Positions 27,707 to 36,973 of a stretch of DNA of 64,000 bases are shown here, piece after piece (position 1 is the first letter of the stretch; the number at the start of each line of letters is the position of its first letter). The notes beneath the pieces are model-generated. The model had not been told where the DNA came from. It did no database searches and saw only the letters and a program-made list of their open reading frames with translations. The DNA comes from Rhodeus uyekii (lineage: Eukaryota; Chordata; Actinopteri; Cypriniformes; Acheilognathidae), in NCBI GenBank assembly GCA_037043235.1, contig JAWRVZ010000051.1:690001-754000 (forward strand), in the 5' to 3' direction. Made by a program: the position numbers and the translations under genes.

Positions 27707-30171
27707 TATAGTATAAGGACGCCTGTCATATAAAATAAAATGTGGCTTTAATTATGAGTTCTTGCCTTCGAGACACACGATACCGTAGCAGCTAATGACG
27801 ACATGTGAGGAGGAAGAGGAGGAGGAGGAGGAGGAGGGATTACGTAGATAACGCAAACACAATATGGAAGTGTAGTGTTTGTTCCCGTGTTGTGTATTGG
27901 ATAAACTACACACACAATAATGTGTCTCAGAAGCTCATATTTATTATTATTGAACACTCATAACTCGTGCTGCTCCCAGCTTAATACTGGTGAATCACTC
28001 GTTGCCCCCGGTAACCCCCGCTGTAAAACCAAGCTGCCTCTAGTGGAGATCATATGCAATTACACATAAATGTATATAACACACACCACAGGAAGACTCG
28101 CAGGAGATGCGTAAGTCAACGAACACGTGAAATAAAGGAGTGAGGCATGTGGGCTGCTTCTAGCATCAGGATCTCTAAGCTGCTCGTATCTCAAATCTTT
28201 ACTCGTATCTCAAAGCTAAAATTAGCTCGAAGGCTTGCTCGTATCTCGGAATACTTGTATGTCGGGACGCTCGTATCTCAAGGTATTACTGTATTTATAA
28301 CATCATACAGGGCGACAAAAGCCACTTTTAGCTGAACGCAGGCTCTCACTCAGGAATTAAAGCAGTTGTCGTGATAAGACTGCAGTTTTATGCTGCCATC
28401 TTTGATATTACTCAGTCACTGTCATGTACATTCAAGTCAAGTCACCCTTATTTATATACCTTTATTATATTTGGCCTACATTTACCTCTATAACCAGTGA
28501 TTCTCAACCTGAGGGAGCCTCAGCAAACTGAATATATTACTTGTATTAAAATTAAATTAAGATAATCTAAAGTTTTCATTAAAATGCTAAACAAAACGGA
28601 GCTTTGACAATTATGCGGGACAATTGGGGGCATCGAGTCAAAAAGGTTGAGCAACACTGTTTTAAATTGTATTCAGACATTCAAAAACTGGTAAAATCAT
28701 GTAAAATGAAATAAAACAGATCATTTAATATTTAGTTGTTGCTGATTAACATTACATGAAGGTCAAAGAAATAAAACTGACTTAATTTGTAGGTTTCAAT
28801 GACTACTTTGTGCGTTTTGATCATTGCATTTGAAGCTTCTTGCATTTGTTTTGCTTGTAAACTGACTCCAATTCCAAAGTTAATGACTAATCAGCTTTTA
28901 TAGACGGTCTGTTACCTGAGGCTTTGATGCATTTCAGGAAAGTCTCCATGTGCTGGTCGCATTTCGCCTCATCGGCATAGAGATACATACGAGCGCTTGT
29001 CACGCCTTCACGCCGATCGCCAAACTTACGACGGGCTGTGAATTTCTTCTCCCGGCGGTCAGATCCTGAAAGTCGAAAAGGGAAAATATGACCTTTTGCT
29101 TCAATATTCATTTAAATTTTAAAAGGTGCAAATACTCACCAGGGCTTTCCTTCTCCGATGCAGACATGCAAGATCTATAGAAAAAGACAGAGAAATTGAC
29201 ATTTTTAATAAAACATGGGACTAATGAAACCAACTACTTGTTCTTTAGGCCTTTTTAGAGACCTTTAGCCAACGAAATGAAGAAACAGCAGTTTCTATAC
29301 AGAGGAATCAATAAGGACTGCAGAGGCTGCTATGAAGTCACTTTACTGTGGTGCACTTCTGCTATTTGTTTCCCTTCTATATTTCAGGGTCAGCACTTAG
29401 AGTCACACACCGACTCCCGCCTGATGTCTGCGCTCATACCCACATCATGCATCTCAACTCTCTGCAGTACTACACTGGCGCTCAAACCAACTCAAAGGTT
29501 ACACAGCCTCATGCAGCAGTGATTTGTTTGGATTGAGTTCCGGTGATCTCCACATCCTTCGAACGGCCTCCGCACTTCCCCACGCGCCCACACCGCTGCG
29601 CTTGCGCTCAGTGAGACAGTGTTTTGACGTCTGTAATGTTCCAACAGGAAGGAATGTTGAGATGTCGATGAGGTCGTTAGCGGACAGACTGAAGCCCTTC
29701 CGAGCTTAAAGCACTCAGTCAATGCCTCCGGCTGGGAGCGAAACAAACCCGAGTTACACAGGTAAGGTATGAGAAAGTTAGCGTGCCGGTTAGGACCAGG
29801 ATCTCACGCACTGTAAAATGTACCAGAGAGTGCGAGAACATCACTTCAGCTGTTACTATCCACATGCAGTAACTGAGTATGAGTGCAAAAGAAAATAAAT
29901 GTTAGTTTTCTAAACTTATTTTTTTCCCCAAAAATACATGGTAGTAAATCAACCTAATTGTATGTATGTATTATTAATTATTAGGAATGAATTAAATTAA
30001 TAGTGATCATGATTATCATAATGAGTAATGATGGATGGATGGATGGATGGATGGATGAATAGAAGGATAGACGGATGGATGAATGGATGAATGAATGGAT
30101 GGATGGATGGATGGATGGACAGATACCGGTAGATGGATAGATAGACGGACGGACGGATAGATAAATAGAAG

Positions 30172-30245
<74 letters not shown>

Positions 30246-30467
30246 GACAGATATATAAATAGAAGGATAAACAAGACAGATAGACGAATAGATGGATGGA
30301 CAGATAGACAGATAGACAGACAGACGGATAAATAGATGGATAGATAGACAGACGGACGGACGGACGGACAGACGGATAGATGGACAGATGGACAGACAGA
30401 CGGATAGATAAACAGAAGGATAAATAGATAGATAGATAGACAGACGGACGGATAGATAAACAAAAGC

Positions 30468-30538
<71 letters not shown>

Positions 30539-33500
30539 TTGAAAAGAAATAGATTGATTGCATTTTTTTATATCATAAAAAGATCATTTATATCATTATG
30601 AAAGTAATACATTTATTCTTTTTTTTCCAAGTAAAGCAGTTTTGTGGAATTATCATCAGCTCAATGTTATATAGCAGATAATTCATAAATCAATACACAG
30701 AAGTCAATTACAGTAGACTGATTGCTGTTATTATAATAATGGCTGTCTGCACCAAACCAAGACATGCCAATAACAGCTTTTTCATCAGAATGATACGCGG
30801 CAGGAACGGCATCGGAGAACTCGTGGAATGATCAGCCCGAGTTCCTGCATATTAGATGGCAACCTACTCAAATGCCATATCCTCCACCATTCTCCCTCCA
30901 TCACACCCTTGATAATGCAGAAAAGCCAAGCTGAGCACTCTATTCTGTGTAACAGCATTACAGGATCCATTGGGGTGGATGTTAATGCAATATTGATAGG
31001 GGCAGAGGCTCTAAAACACACATCACCAACATAAATTAGCTTTTATTAGCCAGTGACCAGCCAGGGTCCTCTGTGGTTGTAAAGAGCATTTCCAATAAAC
31101 GCTCCATTTCAGCTCATTTCGTCTGTGAGGTGAGAGATCGTGGTGATTCAGTGCCCCTCTCCGGCGGCGGGCAGAACTGCACTCACCTCTGCAGAGACAC
31201 CTATAAAATTGCTCAGACCTCTGACAGCGGCGTTCAGAAATGAAGGCAGTGATGTGGAGAAGTCCATTTATTGGATCTCACTCTGTATCACTGGCTTTTC
31301 CTCATTATCCAAATGGCATATCATCTATATCTCTGCCCCCCTCTCTCTCTCTCAGTTCTCAGGCAATATATTTCATTTATATCTCCAGCAGGAGACCCTC
31401 GGGTATGGCACTGACACTCTGTACTTTACAAAAGGTCAATGACAGGAACAAATGAATACATTTTTTAATCAAATGTCATAACGTTGACACAGCTGTTCAC
31501 ATGTAGGTATGGCTAATGGTCAAGGACCTGGGCTGGTAAGAGAAAGGTCAAAGGTTCAGTTCCAGGTTGGAATAAATGACAGAGATACCCGTCAGTGTTA
31601 TTGAGAGCAAACCTCCAAGTAGATTAATATTAAGCACATCCTACTCTTTATTGTTTCATTCATGCGTTTCATCACTGTAAGGTGTCCATAGTGCAATACG
31701 CATAGATATTTACATACATACACCATATAGCAATATATATGATGTATATATGTGTATACAAATATATAATGTATATATTTTCTATATACTACACGATATA
31801 GCAAAATCTCTAACAATAGACTCTTATAGCCTGTCGACATCGTGATAAATTAAAAACTGAAATTAGAACTGGTAAACACATTTTTGTTCATTTAAATAGT
31901 TTAATTAAAAAGGAATAAAAATAGAGAAACGTTGCCTATGCAACTGAGTTAAGTTTAAATTAAGGCACTTAAAGAAATATAAATAAAAATAAATAAATAA
32001 ATAAAAAAATTGTACCTAGGTTAAATAGCAATATTATATAATAATTTTTAAAAAATGACAAAAGCACATAATGAACTTACAAAAAAATTAAGAAATTAAA
32101 ATCAAAATAATTAAAATTTAATAGACTACATATATAATAGTAAAATAACAATATTCGGGTGCCTAAACATTGCCCTTCAATATCTACATGATCTATCCCA
32201 ATATCTCACATGTCTGCAGCACAAAACATGACGTTTAATCCATAAGGTTAGGAGTAGAATGTAATTATACAACAAGTTTATTCCAAATCCTAGAAATCAT
32301 GTAAATAAAGGTGATAAAATGAATAAAGATAAAAGCTTAACCAAACAAAAAAATATTAAACCTAAATAGTAAAATGTATTAATAATAGTAATAACAACAC
32401 ATATAACAAAATGTCTCTCATGGGGAAATTATGTCTGATTTCTTTTGAATGAAGCTGAATATTTGAAATATCAGGTTAAACGCCAATGTTTAATACATAA
32501 TACAATGTGTGACTGATTTTGGGCCCTCTCCATATCTGTCCATGATTTGTCAAATAACAAGTCCAGTAGCTTTTGACTTCTTTTTGAGGTGTTCCAGCCT
32601 TAATTAGGGGGTCAGGCACGGCCAGGACAGGGATTTGTTTGAATCCCAAAGCCTAAATATGTAACCGTAAACAGTAATAGTGACGCTTGCCTTAGAGAAG
32701 CAGGTGTGCAGCATAAATAATCCTGCTGTTGTCGCAATACAGTATGAACTACTATATAAAGCATTTGTTCTTCTGGAAATAGAGAGAAACTCTCTTTGTG
32801 TATGTGTACCATGAGACCAAGCTCCTAAACATTGAGCGCGTTAATAGCCTGAATTTAAGCCAGTAAGAAACAATGGACCTTGTCCAAAACAGCCAATAGG
32901 ATCTCGGCTCTTTGTTTACATCTGTGATAGCAGGTCAAATCTCAGGCTATTTCTGTGAGCTCTCCGCATGAGCTCAAGCCACAGCATGGCTATTAATCTC
33001 TAGGCCCTCTACCGAAAAGTAGTTAGTTTGATGCAAAGCAGGTCTTCCAAGACCAATTCAGACCAATAGATTTTGGAGGCACGCAACCATGCAAACTCGG
33101 AGAAAGTTTTTAAAACACTTAAGCATTCACTAAACAAACTGACTGCAGGTTGATGTTAAGAGAGTTGATGTTAACTATAGCTCTCTACTCATTTATATTC
33201 TACTTGCGACTGCCCTAGTGTCGTGTCTTCATGGGTGGGTTTGTGGCTTTGTGTGTCTCGAGTCGTGCGCTCTCTTGTCTGTGTAGAGTTTTGTGTGCGA
33301 GTCGTGATTGTCTGATCGCGAGACTTTGGCCTTGATCAGTCTTAGTTTTGTGTCAGGATTTGAACATGCATGGCCCGTGTGTTCGTCCTTGTTATGAGCG
33401 CACGAGACGAAGGTTTACTCTACGTCATGTGAGTGGGCGCGGTTTCAGGCTTTGCTCGAGGCACGCTCTCACATGTCTGCGAGTAATGTTTAGCACGCGG

Positions 33501-34925
33501 TTCGTGTTTACATCAGCCGTGTGCATTCAAGTTGTCTTTTTGTGTCGCATGCAGTTTGTGTTTTCAACAGCTGCGTGCTGTCTCTTGTTTCTCGTGGACA
33601 CGTGGCTATGTGTGTTCGCATTGGCTGCATGTTCATGTCTTGTCATTGTGTAACCCCGCCCGTCTTGTTCCCTTGTTACTTTGATTCGTCCCAGCTGTTT
33701 CCCCTCTATTATCCTTCCTCCTGTGTCTATTTAATCCCTTCGTATTTGCGGTCCTGTGTCGCATCGTTGTCATGTTTTTATTTCTTGTCTTGTTTAGTCT
33801 AGTCTGTCCATTCTAATCAGTCTAGTTACGGTTTTCCCACCTCGGAGCAGTTTTGTTTGGGTATTTGTTTTGTTTTATTGAATAATAACGACCCTTCTCA
33901 CCTGCACATTGAGTCCTCACTCTAACCCCTGATATGTGATCTATATCACTGATCTATTTATTTATTTGGCCCTTAATCAGTCAGGTCTGGATCATGTATT
34001 CTGTGAATAAATGCCTGCAGAGTTAATATATTCAGCTGAACATCTTAAGTAGCGTTCTCCTATCCAGACGATAGGCACTGCATTTTGTTAAACTGCTCAC
34101 AAATCTTTCCAGCCACCTTGGTATCTACAATCGATCGAAGCAGCTTAAACATGGTAGTTTGCAGATGAAGGGACAATAACTACAAAAGACCACTCACTCC
34201 CTCTCTTTCCTCTCAGCATCTTCCTGTGAGAGATCCTCTTCCACGCTATAATCCAGCACAGCTCCCACGCCATACGCTCGGTTCTTCTGCACTACAGGCC
34301 TGATGGACTGATGGTCCTCGCCTGCCACAAACTGACCGTAGAACGTCATCTTCATAAACTGCTCAAACATCTTCTGTCCTAGCAACTTTCTGCTGAGATC
34401 CATTATCTGTGGGGACAAAAATAATGTTGTCAAAGCATGCACATATTATAAATTCTGTCATCATTTACTCACTTTGTTCTGAATCTGTGCAAATGTCTTT
34501 CTTCTGCTGAACAGAAAGGAAGAAATTTTGAAGAATGTGTATAACTAAACAGTTGTACAGAGGCAGTGACTTCCATAGTATGGGGGAAAATAATATAGAA
34601 GTCAATGGGACGAACTATACCTTTAATTACTGCAGTTTATTTATTTCTGAGTTAAGAGCTTTATATTCTTTGAGGTGAGCACTCAACACATACTGATACA
34701 TACATATACATATATACACAAACACATACAGTATATACAATGGCAATGTTTATTTAATGAAAGGACATTCATACACTTTTAAAAGGACACTATCCCTTTA
34801 AGTGTGGCATAGGTGTCATTACAGTTTGGGTCCATGGAAGATAACAGAGGTAATTTGCCTTTTAATGTTCAGTGAATCCATGGAAACCATGATGAATGGT
34901 CACTGTGATCTGTTATAAATTAAAC

Positions 34926-34968
<43 letters not shown>

Positions 34969-35875
34969 CATACACACACACAGTAATACCTTGGTTTACG
35001 AGCGACTTGGTATACGAGCAAATCGTTGTACGAGCATTGTATCGGTGTACGAGAAAAAATGTCCCTCACCCATGCGCATTTTTGTGTGGAAAAGTCCTAA
35101 ACACAGCCTCTCATAACAGTCACGAGGTTCCACCCCCCTTTATCACCCCTTAACTCATTCATTCTCTCAGCTTTGCTTGGTTTGGCTGCATCATTCACCA
35201 CAGTGATACTTTTATAAGTCATTTACAGCGGTTTTACCTCCTGTTGTTAATAATTAATTGTGATCGCTTTTGTTCACGTAATGAAATATACACATGCAGT
35301 ACCTCTAAGCAGTAACTGTCACGGTTCATGAATTCATTGTCTCCTAGTTCTGCCTGTGTGTGTGTGTGTGTGTATGTGGTCACTGAGCACTGACACACCT
35401 GATTCTCATATCATCTGCCTATCTCCCTGCTTTCATTCGCGGCTCCCGTGCGTTCGTTCGTTCGCTTCTCCCCGTCTCCCATGTTCCACGACTTTTACTC
35501 TGGATTATCACTTTGTTTGTTTTCTGCACTATTATAATAAATTCACTCATTTGCACCCGAATCCTTGCTTTCCCCACTCTTTCCTCCTCTTGTCTCCTCA
35601 GCTGAAGTGCATTACAGTAAATTGTCAAGTATTTTTAGAGTTTAATTGTCAATTATTAATTTGTATTTATATGAGATCTTAATGGTTATAATTTTAACTG
35701 CAATTAATAGGTTTGATTAAAACACAAAAAATATTTAAAATGGGCATTTGTGGTCTTGTGGAACGAATAAATAGATTTTTAGTGCATTCCTATGGGGACA
35801 TTTGTTTTGGTGTACGAGCATTTTGGTTTAAGAGCTCGCTCTTGGAACGAATTAAACTCGTAAACCAAGGTATTA

Positions 35876-35912
<37 letters not shown>

Positions 35913-36973
35913 TAGAGAGAGAAGTTTTTTTTACCAGATTAAGGAGCTAAAATCTATTGAACTAAACAAAACTAAACACACCGTCACAGTGTTTCATTAA
36001 TTAAGGATTAAGCGTGATTCAATAGCCTGTTCATAAAAAGACATTTTTAAACAAATCAGCCGTATGAGTGAATCGGTTAAATGACCAATTTATATAATTT
36101 AAATGACCAGTAATAGTAAAATAGTGAAATATTCTTACAAATTAAAAATAATAACTGTTTTTAGTTTAATATATTTCAGAATGTAATTTATTCCTGTGAT
36201 TGTTCAGCATCATGACTCCAGTCTTCAGTGTCACATGATCCTTCACAAATCATTCTGATATGATGACTTGAAGAAACATTTCTTCTTATTATCAATCGTA
36301 TTCATACATTAGCTAACTATATAAATTGTCAGATAGTGTTTTAAATGAAAGTTCTGATTACAATTTTTTTTTCTGAACATCTAGTCTTTTGAGTATGTAA
36401 CCCTCCTTAAACTCATATGTTCAGCGTTTTTCCAACTCCAAAGGTCAGAAAGACTTGCATACTTCTCTAAGGTCCATTCTATTCTTGCCAGTAATTTTGG
36501 CTCAAGTAACTCTACACACTAACCACGTGACTTCTCCCTGGCAAGGTGCCATTCCTGATAATCGTCAGGGACGACACAACATTTCACTTCAGACAGGAAT
36601 TCATGGAAGCCTGGCATACCCAGAACATACAAGAACAGGATGGTACTCCATATGAATACATTCTATAAGCATTAAATGCATTACATACCTCTTTATTCTT
36701 ATCAACCAGGATGTCATAAGTGCACAGTTTGAAAACTACCAAGCTTCTAAGTAACTCAAGAGTGTCTTTGCTCTTGTAGGCTTCTTTGGTCTGTTCAAAA
36801 TCAATGGAGATGTTGTTACTGAAGGACACGTGCTCCTCTTGTGTGTTTGTTTTGTTGGGATGTGACGCTCGCGCACTCCGGTGATAACCATGACGACTGG
36901 AGGTCACCACACTCCTAATGTTTCTGTAACGAGTCGCGAGCCCAAAAGCAGGAAGAGTTTTGAGGAAAGACAT
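12417..36973 (-). CDS. prodh: Proline dehydrogenase 1, mitochondrial; complete, 14 coding exons
   Basis: Oxidises L-proline to pyrroline-5-carboxylate with FAD on the inner mitochondrial membrane, the first step of proline catabolism. Exons, 5' to 3' on the minus strand: 36973-36689, 34406-34198, 29174-29140, 29065-28916, 26343-26279, 26172-26056, 24649-24576, 24359-24278, 23028-22936, 21738-21592, 18641-18466, 14844-14746, 13268-13180, 12607-12417. Joined they give 1812 nt (603 aa plus TAA) with every phase matching, close to the roughly 600 aa of vertebrate PRODH. Family motifs appear in order: LLGQ..F..FMKMTFYGQFVAGED, MVDAEQTYFQPAISRL, YQCYLK, EGWCFGAKLVRGAY, GYEDPINP, VMVASHN, VYFGQLLGMCDQISFPL, and the substrate-binding YLxRRxxEN signature in the last exon. 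The N-terminus is basic and serine-rich, as expected of a mitochondrial presequence. The intron between 18466 and 14844 has a GC donor. A possible ATTAAA poly(A) signal lies at 12206-12211 (weak). Identification is from family knowledge, not a search. Confidence 0.97.
13123..13173. repeat. (GT)n microsatellite
   Basis: About 25 GT units with one interruption, immediately next to prodh exon 13. Confidence 0.95.
13180..13268 (-). CDS. prodh: prodh coding exon 13
   Basis: 89 nt, acceptor GTCTAACAG, donor TAG|GTAAAC. Encodes MNEMGLAPTDKKVYFGQLLG then MCDQISFPL. A (GT)n run lies directly in the downstream intron (plus 13123-13173). Confidence 0.96.
13985..14190 (-). repeat. Teleost dispersed repeat (TCACATGATCCTTCAGAAATCATT family)
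   Basis: Contains GATCATGTGACACTGAAGACTGGAG and TGATCACAGGAATAAATTACA, reverse complements of the motif also seen at 22320-22440, 36180-36260, 39640-39720, 48250-48305, 52925-52980 and 55440-55500. Confidence 0.65.
14321..14396. repeat. (AC)n microsatellite
   Basis: About 38 uninterrupted AC units in prodh intron 12. Confidence 0.97.
14746..14844 (-). CDS. prodh: prodh coding exon 12
   Basis: 99 nt, acceptor GTCTTGCAG, donor AAG|GTAGGA. Encodes CLDYVLKEIKQNQKANVMVA then SHNLDTVKHTLR. The VMVASHN strand is a family hallmark. Confidence 0.96.
15190..18003. repeat. 53-bp minisatellite, about 32 units, split by a nested transposon
   Basis: Unit AAGCCTTTCAGCACATTTCC then TTTGAAATACGAGTAAAGAT and TTGAGATACGAGC, 53 bp. 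Occupies 15190-15427 and 16523-18003 in prodh intron 11. Variants include CTTTTGC for CATTTCC and a GCATGATTTGC type. A 676-bp block is duplicated (16931-17281 and 17607-17957 match at fixed offset). Long open frames here arise from the repeat. Confidence 0.95.
15428..16522. mobile_element. Tigger-like non-autonomous element, family B, nested in the minisatellite
   Basis: Termini CAGTAATACCTCGGTTTACGAG and CTCGTAAACCGAGGTATTACTG are inverted repeats, flanked by TA on both sides (15426-15427 and 16523-16524). Removing the element with one TA restores CTTTGAAATACAAGTAAAGA, exactly the minisatellite unit. The TA duplication and CAG ends fit pogo/Tigger (Tc1-mariner). No transposase frame. Confidence 0.85.
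18466..18641 (-). CDS. prodh: prodh coding exon 11 (followed by a GC splice donor)
   Basis: 176 nt, acceptor TGTGCTCAG. Encodes EGWCFGAKLVRGAYMYQERS and GYEDPINPDYECTNRMYH. The exon must end CACAG so that AG plus the A opening exon 12 makes Arg, followed by CLDYVL. The intron therefore begins GCAAGA, a GC donor. No GT near the boundary gives the correct frame. Confidence 0.94.
18705..18800 (+). repeat. Teleost dispersed repeat (TAGTTCACCCAAAAATGAAAA family)
   Basis: AGAGATAGTTCATCCATAAA and CTCACACTCACGTCGTTCCAAACC. The same family is at 41690-41760, 42000-42065, 45940-46050, 61150-61260 and 62920-63000. Confidence 0.6.
19190..20055 (+). mobile_element. Retroposon-like block ending in (CTAT)n
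   Basis: Contains the 128-aa frame above, a pyrimidine-rich 3' part, then TTCCCGTTAAGGGACAATAA followed by a short CTAT repeat. AATAAA plus a simple-repeat tail is typical of non-LTR retroposon ends. The 5' boundary is not defined. Confidence 0.45.
19297..19683 (+). CDS. Hypothetical 128-aa protein: one membrane helix plus coiled coil, in a retroposon-like block
   Basis: ATG at 19297, TAA at 19681. Residues ~4-20 (GLLIAGFPFFGFGIILTY) form a clear hydrophobic segment next to basic residues; residues ~35-75 (LSVEMKNCLEAVSDRLKELD, then RVIRIEELNRNLCELY) show coiled-coil-like heptads; the tail is acidic. I do not recognise the family. It is intronless, lies in prodh intron 10 on the opposite strand, and is followed by a terminal GGGACAATAAAATTC and a short TATC run at about 20014-20040, like the 3' end of a non-LTR retroposon. 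It is probably a repeat-borne frame, but could be a genuine small gene. A longer frame opens upstream to 19237 without an ATG. Confidence 0.4.
   Translation: MDMIGLLIAGFPFFGFGIILTYRKIGKTAASKFTQRLSVEMKNCLEAVSDRLKELDQRVIRIEELNRNLCELYRNNTVRTASQIGELLRMVSSLAMRLDTVLRTRKELDWIELTDYDPDKITDQRMDY
20700..20825 (-). mobile_element. SINE (HAmo-like), copy 5
   Basis: Reverse orientation: GCATTCAAGAAACACATTGACATTCTAATC, then the head TGAGATTGAACCCTTGACCTTG. The tail is partly deleted. Confidence 0.7.
21592..21738 (-). CDS. prodh: prodh coding exon 10
   Basis: 147 nt, phase 0. Acceptor CTGAACAG, donor AAA|GTGAGC. Encodes GLMVDAEQTYFQPAISRLTV and VFNTYQCYLK. The Asp/Glu-rich MVDAEQTY strand and the YQCYLK strand are part of the FAD/proline-binding barrel. 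Confidence 0.97.
22029..22086. mobile_element. Tigger-like family A terminal fragment
   Basis: ATTTGAGATACGAGCAATTC then TACAAGCTCGTCCTGGAACG, the subterminal region of family A; truncated on both sides. Confidence 0.55.
22305..22445 (+). repeat. Teleost dispersed repeat (TCACATGATCC family)
   Basis: TTTATTCCTGTGATCAAAGC, TTCAGCATCATTACTCAGTC and TCACATGATCCTACAGAAAT. This intact copy shows the flank from which the scarf2 112-bp unit appears to derive. Confidence 0.65.
22680..22880 (-). pseudogene. Unidentified coding-like fragment with frameshift
   Basis: Minus strand reads DVRNMYRVYVTVKGLWYKQY then KLCDSQELPVF, preceded in another frame by ELFRPVNL and ECQKVMDEECNRDRF. The composition looks protein-like and GC is higher than in the surrounding intron, but frames break. 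Could be a retrocopy or repeat-borne relic. I do not recognise the parent. Confidence 0.25.
22936..23028 (-). CDS. prodh: prodh coding exon 9
   Basis: 93 nt, phase 0. Acceptor TTTACCAG, donor AAG|GTGCGT. Encodes TGHLEPLLSKFTEEEERQMK and RMIQRLDVLAK, near identical to the vertebrate family. Confidence 0.96.
23258..23712. repeat. Complex (CA)n / CATACATGCATACA array
   Basis: Alternating purine-pyrimidine DNA in prodh intron 8 with a 130-bp internal period: ATACATGCATACATCCATAC begins at 23281 and again at 23411, with a third partial at 23587. Long His-Thr and Cys-Val frames here are artefacts. Confidence 0.95.
24278..24359 (-). CDS. prodh: prodh coding exon 8
   Basis: 82 nt, acceptor CCCCGAAG, donor CAG|GTAGGC. 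Encodes MVDMLDWNSLIDERTKISDL and LVVPNLQ, matching human MDLLDWSSLIDSRTK..LVVPN. Confidence 0.94.
24576..24649 (-). CDS. prodh: prodh coding exon 7
   Basis: 74 nt, acceptor TCTTTGCAG, donor AGG|GTGAGA. Encodes TCLARLGAQVNIQSCFSDGR, a poorly conserved part of the protein (human has AKLGIASRAEIEDWF here). Accepted because length and phase fit its neighbours exactly. Confidence 0.88.
25427..25774. mobile_element. Tigger-like family A element, internally deleted
   Basis: Ends CAGTAATACCTTGAGATATG and CATATCTCAAAGTATTACTG. The flank after the right end is TA. 348 bp, prodh intron 6. Confidence 0.85.
26056..26172 (-). CDS. prodh: prodh coding exon 6
   Basis: 117 nt (39 codons, phase 0), acceptor GTCTGTAG, donor CAG|GTATGC. 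Encodes LQFSEVLVKWRRFF and a charged helix ending LDLEKLQ. Confidence 0.95.
26279..26343 (-). CDS. prodh: prodh coding exon 5
   Basis: 65 nt, acceptor CTGCTCAG, donor CTG|GTAAGA. Encodes SSEDGFSAIKMTALGRPHFL, matching the conserved IK.TALGRP.FL strand of the family. The following intron is only 106 bp. Confidence 0.95.
27492..28291. mobile_element. Tigger-like family A element, full-length type
   Basis: Ends CAGTAATGCCTTGAGATATG and CGTATCTCAAGGTATTACTG with TA on both sides; 800 bp, prodh intron 4. Contains a (CA)n run (27668-27705) and the interior CTAGTGGAGATCATATGCAA shared with the copies at 42243 and 47349. Confidence 0.88.
28916..29065 (-). CDS. prodh: prodh coding exon 4
   Basis: 150 nt, acceptor GACTTTCAG, donor CAG|GTAACA. 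Encodes SDRREKKFTARRKFGDRREG and then SARMYLYADEAKCDQHMETF, the start of the catalytic barrel region. It is separated from exon 3 by a 74-bp intron. Confidence 0.95.
29140..29174 (-). CDS. prodh: prodh coding exon 3 (35-nt micro-exon)
   Basis: Only 35 nt, flanked by CTATAG and GTGAGTA. Needed to restore frame between exons 2 and 4; joined, it reads ESCMSASEKESPG, matching the hydrophilic linker in human PRODH. Too short to be found as an open frame; found by phase and splice signals. Confidence 0.9.
30026..30540. repeat. GATA/GACA/GGAT tetranucleotide array
   Basis: Long runs of GATA (30170-30243, 30475-30537) mixed with GACA, GACG and GGAT units. Tyr-Leu-Ser-Ile peptides readable on the minus strand are artefacts of the 4-base period. 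Confidence 0.97.
33205..33937 (+). mobile_element. LTR-like element, 5'-truncated relative of the one at 59239-59957
   Basis: Shares with 59239-59957, in the same order, GTGTCTCGAG, CGAGACTTTGG, CTACGTCATGTGAGTGG, GTAACCCCGCCCGTCTTGTT and an end TTGAGTCCTCACTCT. An AATAATAA/AATAAA-like signal sits near the 3' end. No TG..CA start is seen here. Confidence 0.55.
34198..34406 (-). CDS. prodh: prodh coding exon 2
   Basis: 209 nt. Acceptor CCCCACAG, donor GGA|GTGAGT. Encodes SRKLLGQKMFEQFMKMTFYG followed by QFVAGEDHQSIRP and VLDYSVEEDLS, all highly conserved in vertebrate PRODH. Ends two bases into a Glu codon completed by exon 3. Confidence 0.96.
34926..34980. repeat. (AT)n-(AC)n microsatellite
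   Basis: TA units then CATACATACACACACA directly abutting the transposon at 34981; a matching (AT)n run continues at 35879-35907 on its other side. Confidence 0.9.
34981..35878. mobile_element. Tigger-like family B element in prodh intron 1
   Basis: Ends CAGTAATACCTTGGTTTACG and CGTAAACCAAGGTATTACTG. Opposite orientation to the copy at 15428-16522: its right part is the reverse complement of that copy's left part. Holds an unrelated LTR-like insert at about 35317-35615. Confidence 0.85.
35317..35615 (+). mobile_element. LTR-like block inside the family B element
   Basis: Begins near TGTCACGGTTCATGAATTCA, contains (TG)n, a pyrimidine-rich stretch and ATAATAAATTCACTC, ending near CTGAAGTGCATTACAG. 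Absent from the equivalent position of the copy at 15428, so it is probably a later insertion. Confidence 0.4.
36689..36973 (-). CDS. prodh: prodh coding exon 1 (start codon, mitochondrial presequence)
   Basis: 95 codons, phase 0. ATG at 36973-36971. The first ~40 residues are rich in Arg, Ser and His with almost no acidic residues, fitting a mitochondrial import signal. The exon then reads into the conserved FEQTKEAYKSKDTLELLRSL segment. Donor is GAG|GTATGT. Confidence 0.95.

Larger units (their letters stand above)
29175..34197. other. prodh intron 2 content
   Basis: 5 kb holding the GATA/GACA array, an LTR-like block at 33205-33937 and otherwise AT-rich unique sequence. No additional exon recognised. 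Confidence 0.6.

Noticed and set aside
29981..30563. 160-188 codon frames of Ser-Ile-Tyr-Leu repeats
   Set aside because: Produced by the GATA array on the minus strand.
33348..33802. Cys/Phe/Val-rich frames of about 100 codons
   Set aside because: They lie in the LTR-like block; the equivalent block at 59239-59957 gives similar low-meaning frames.
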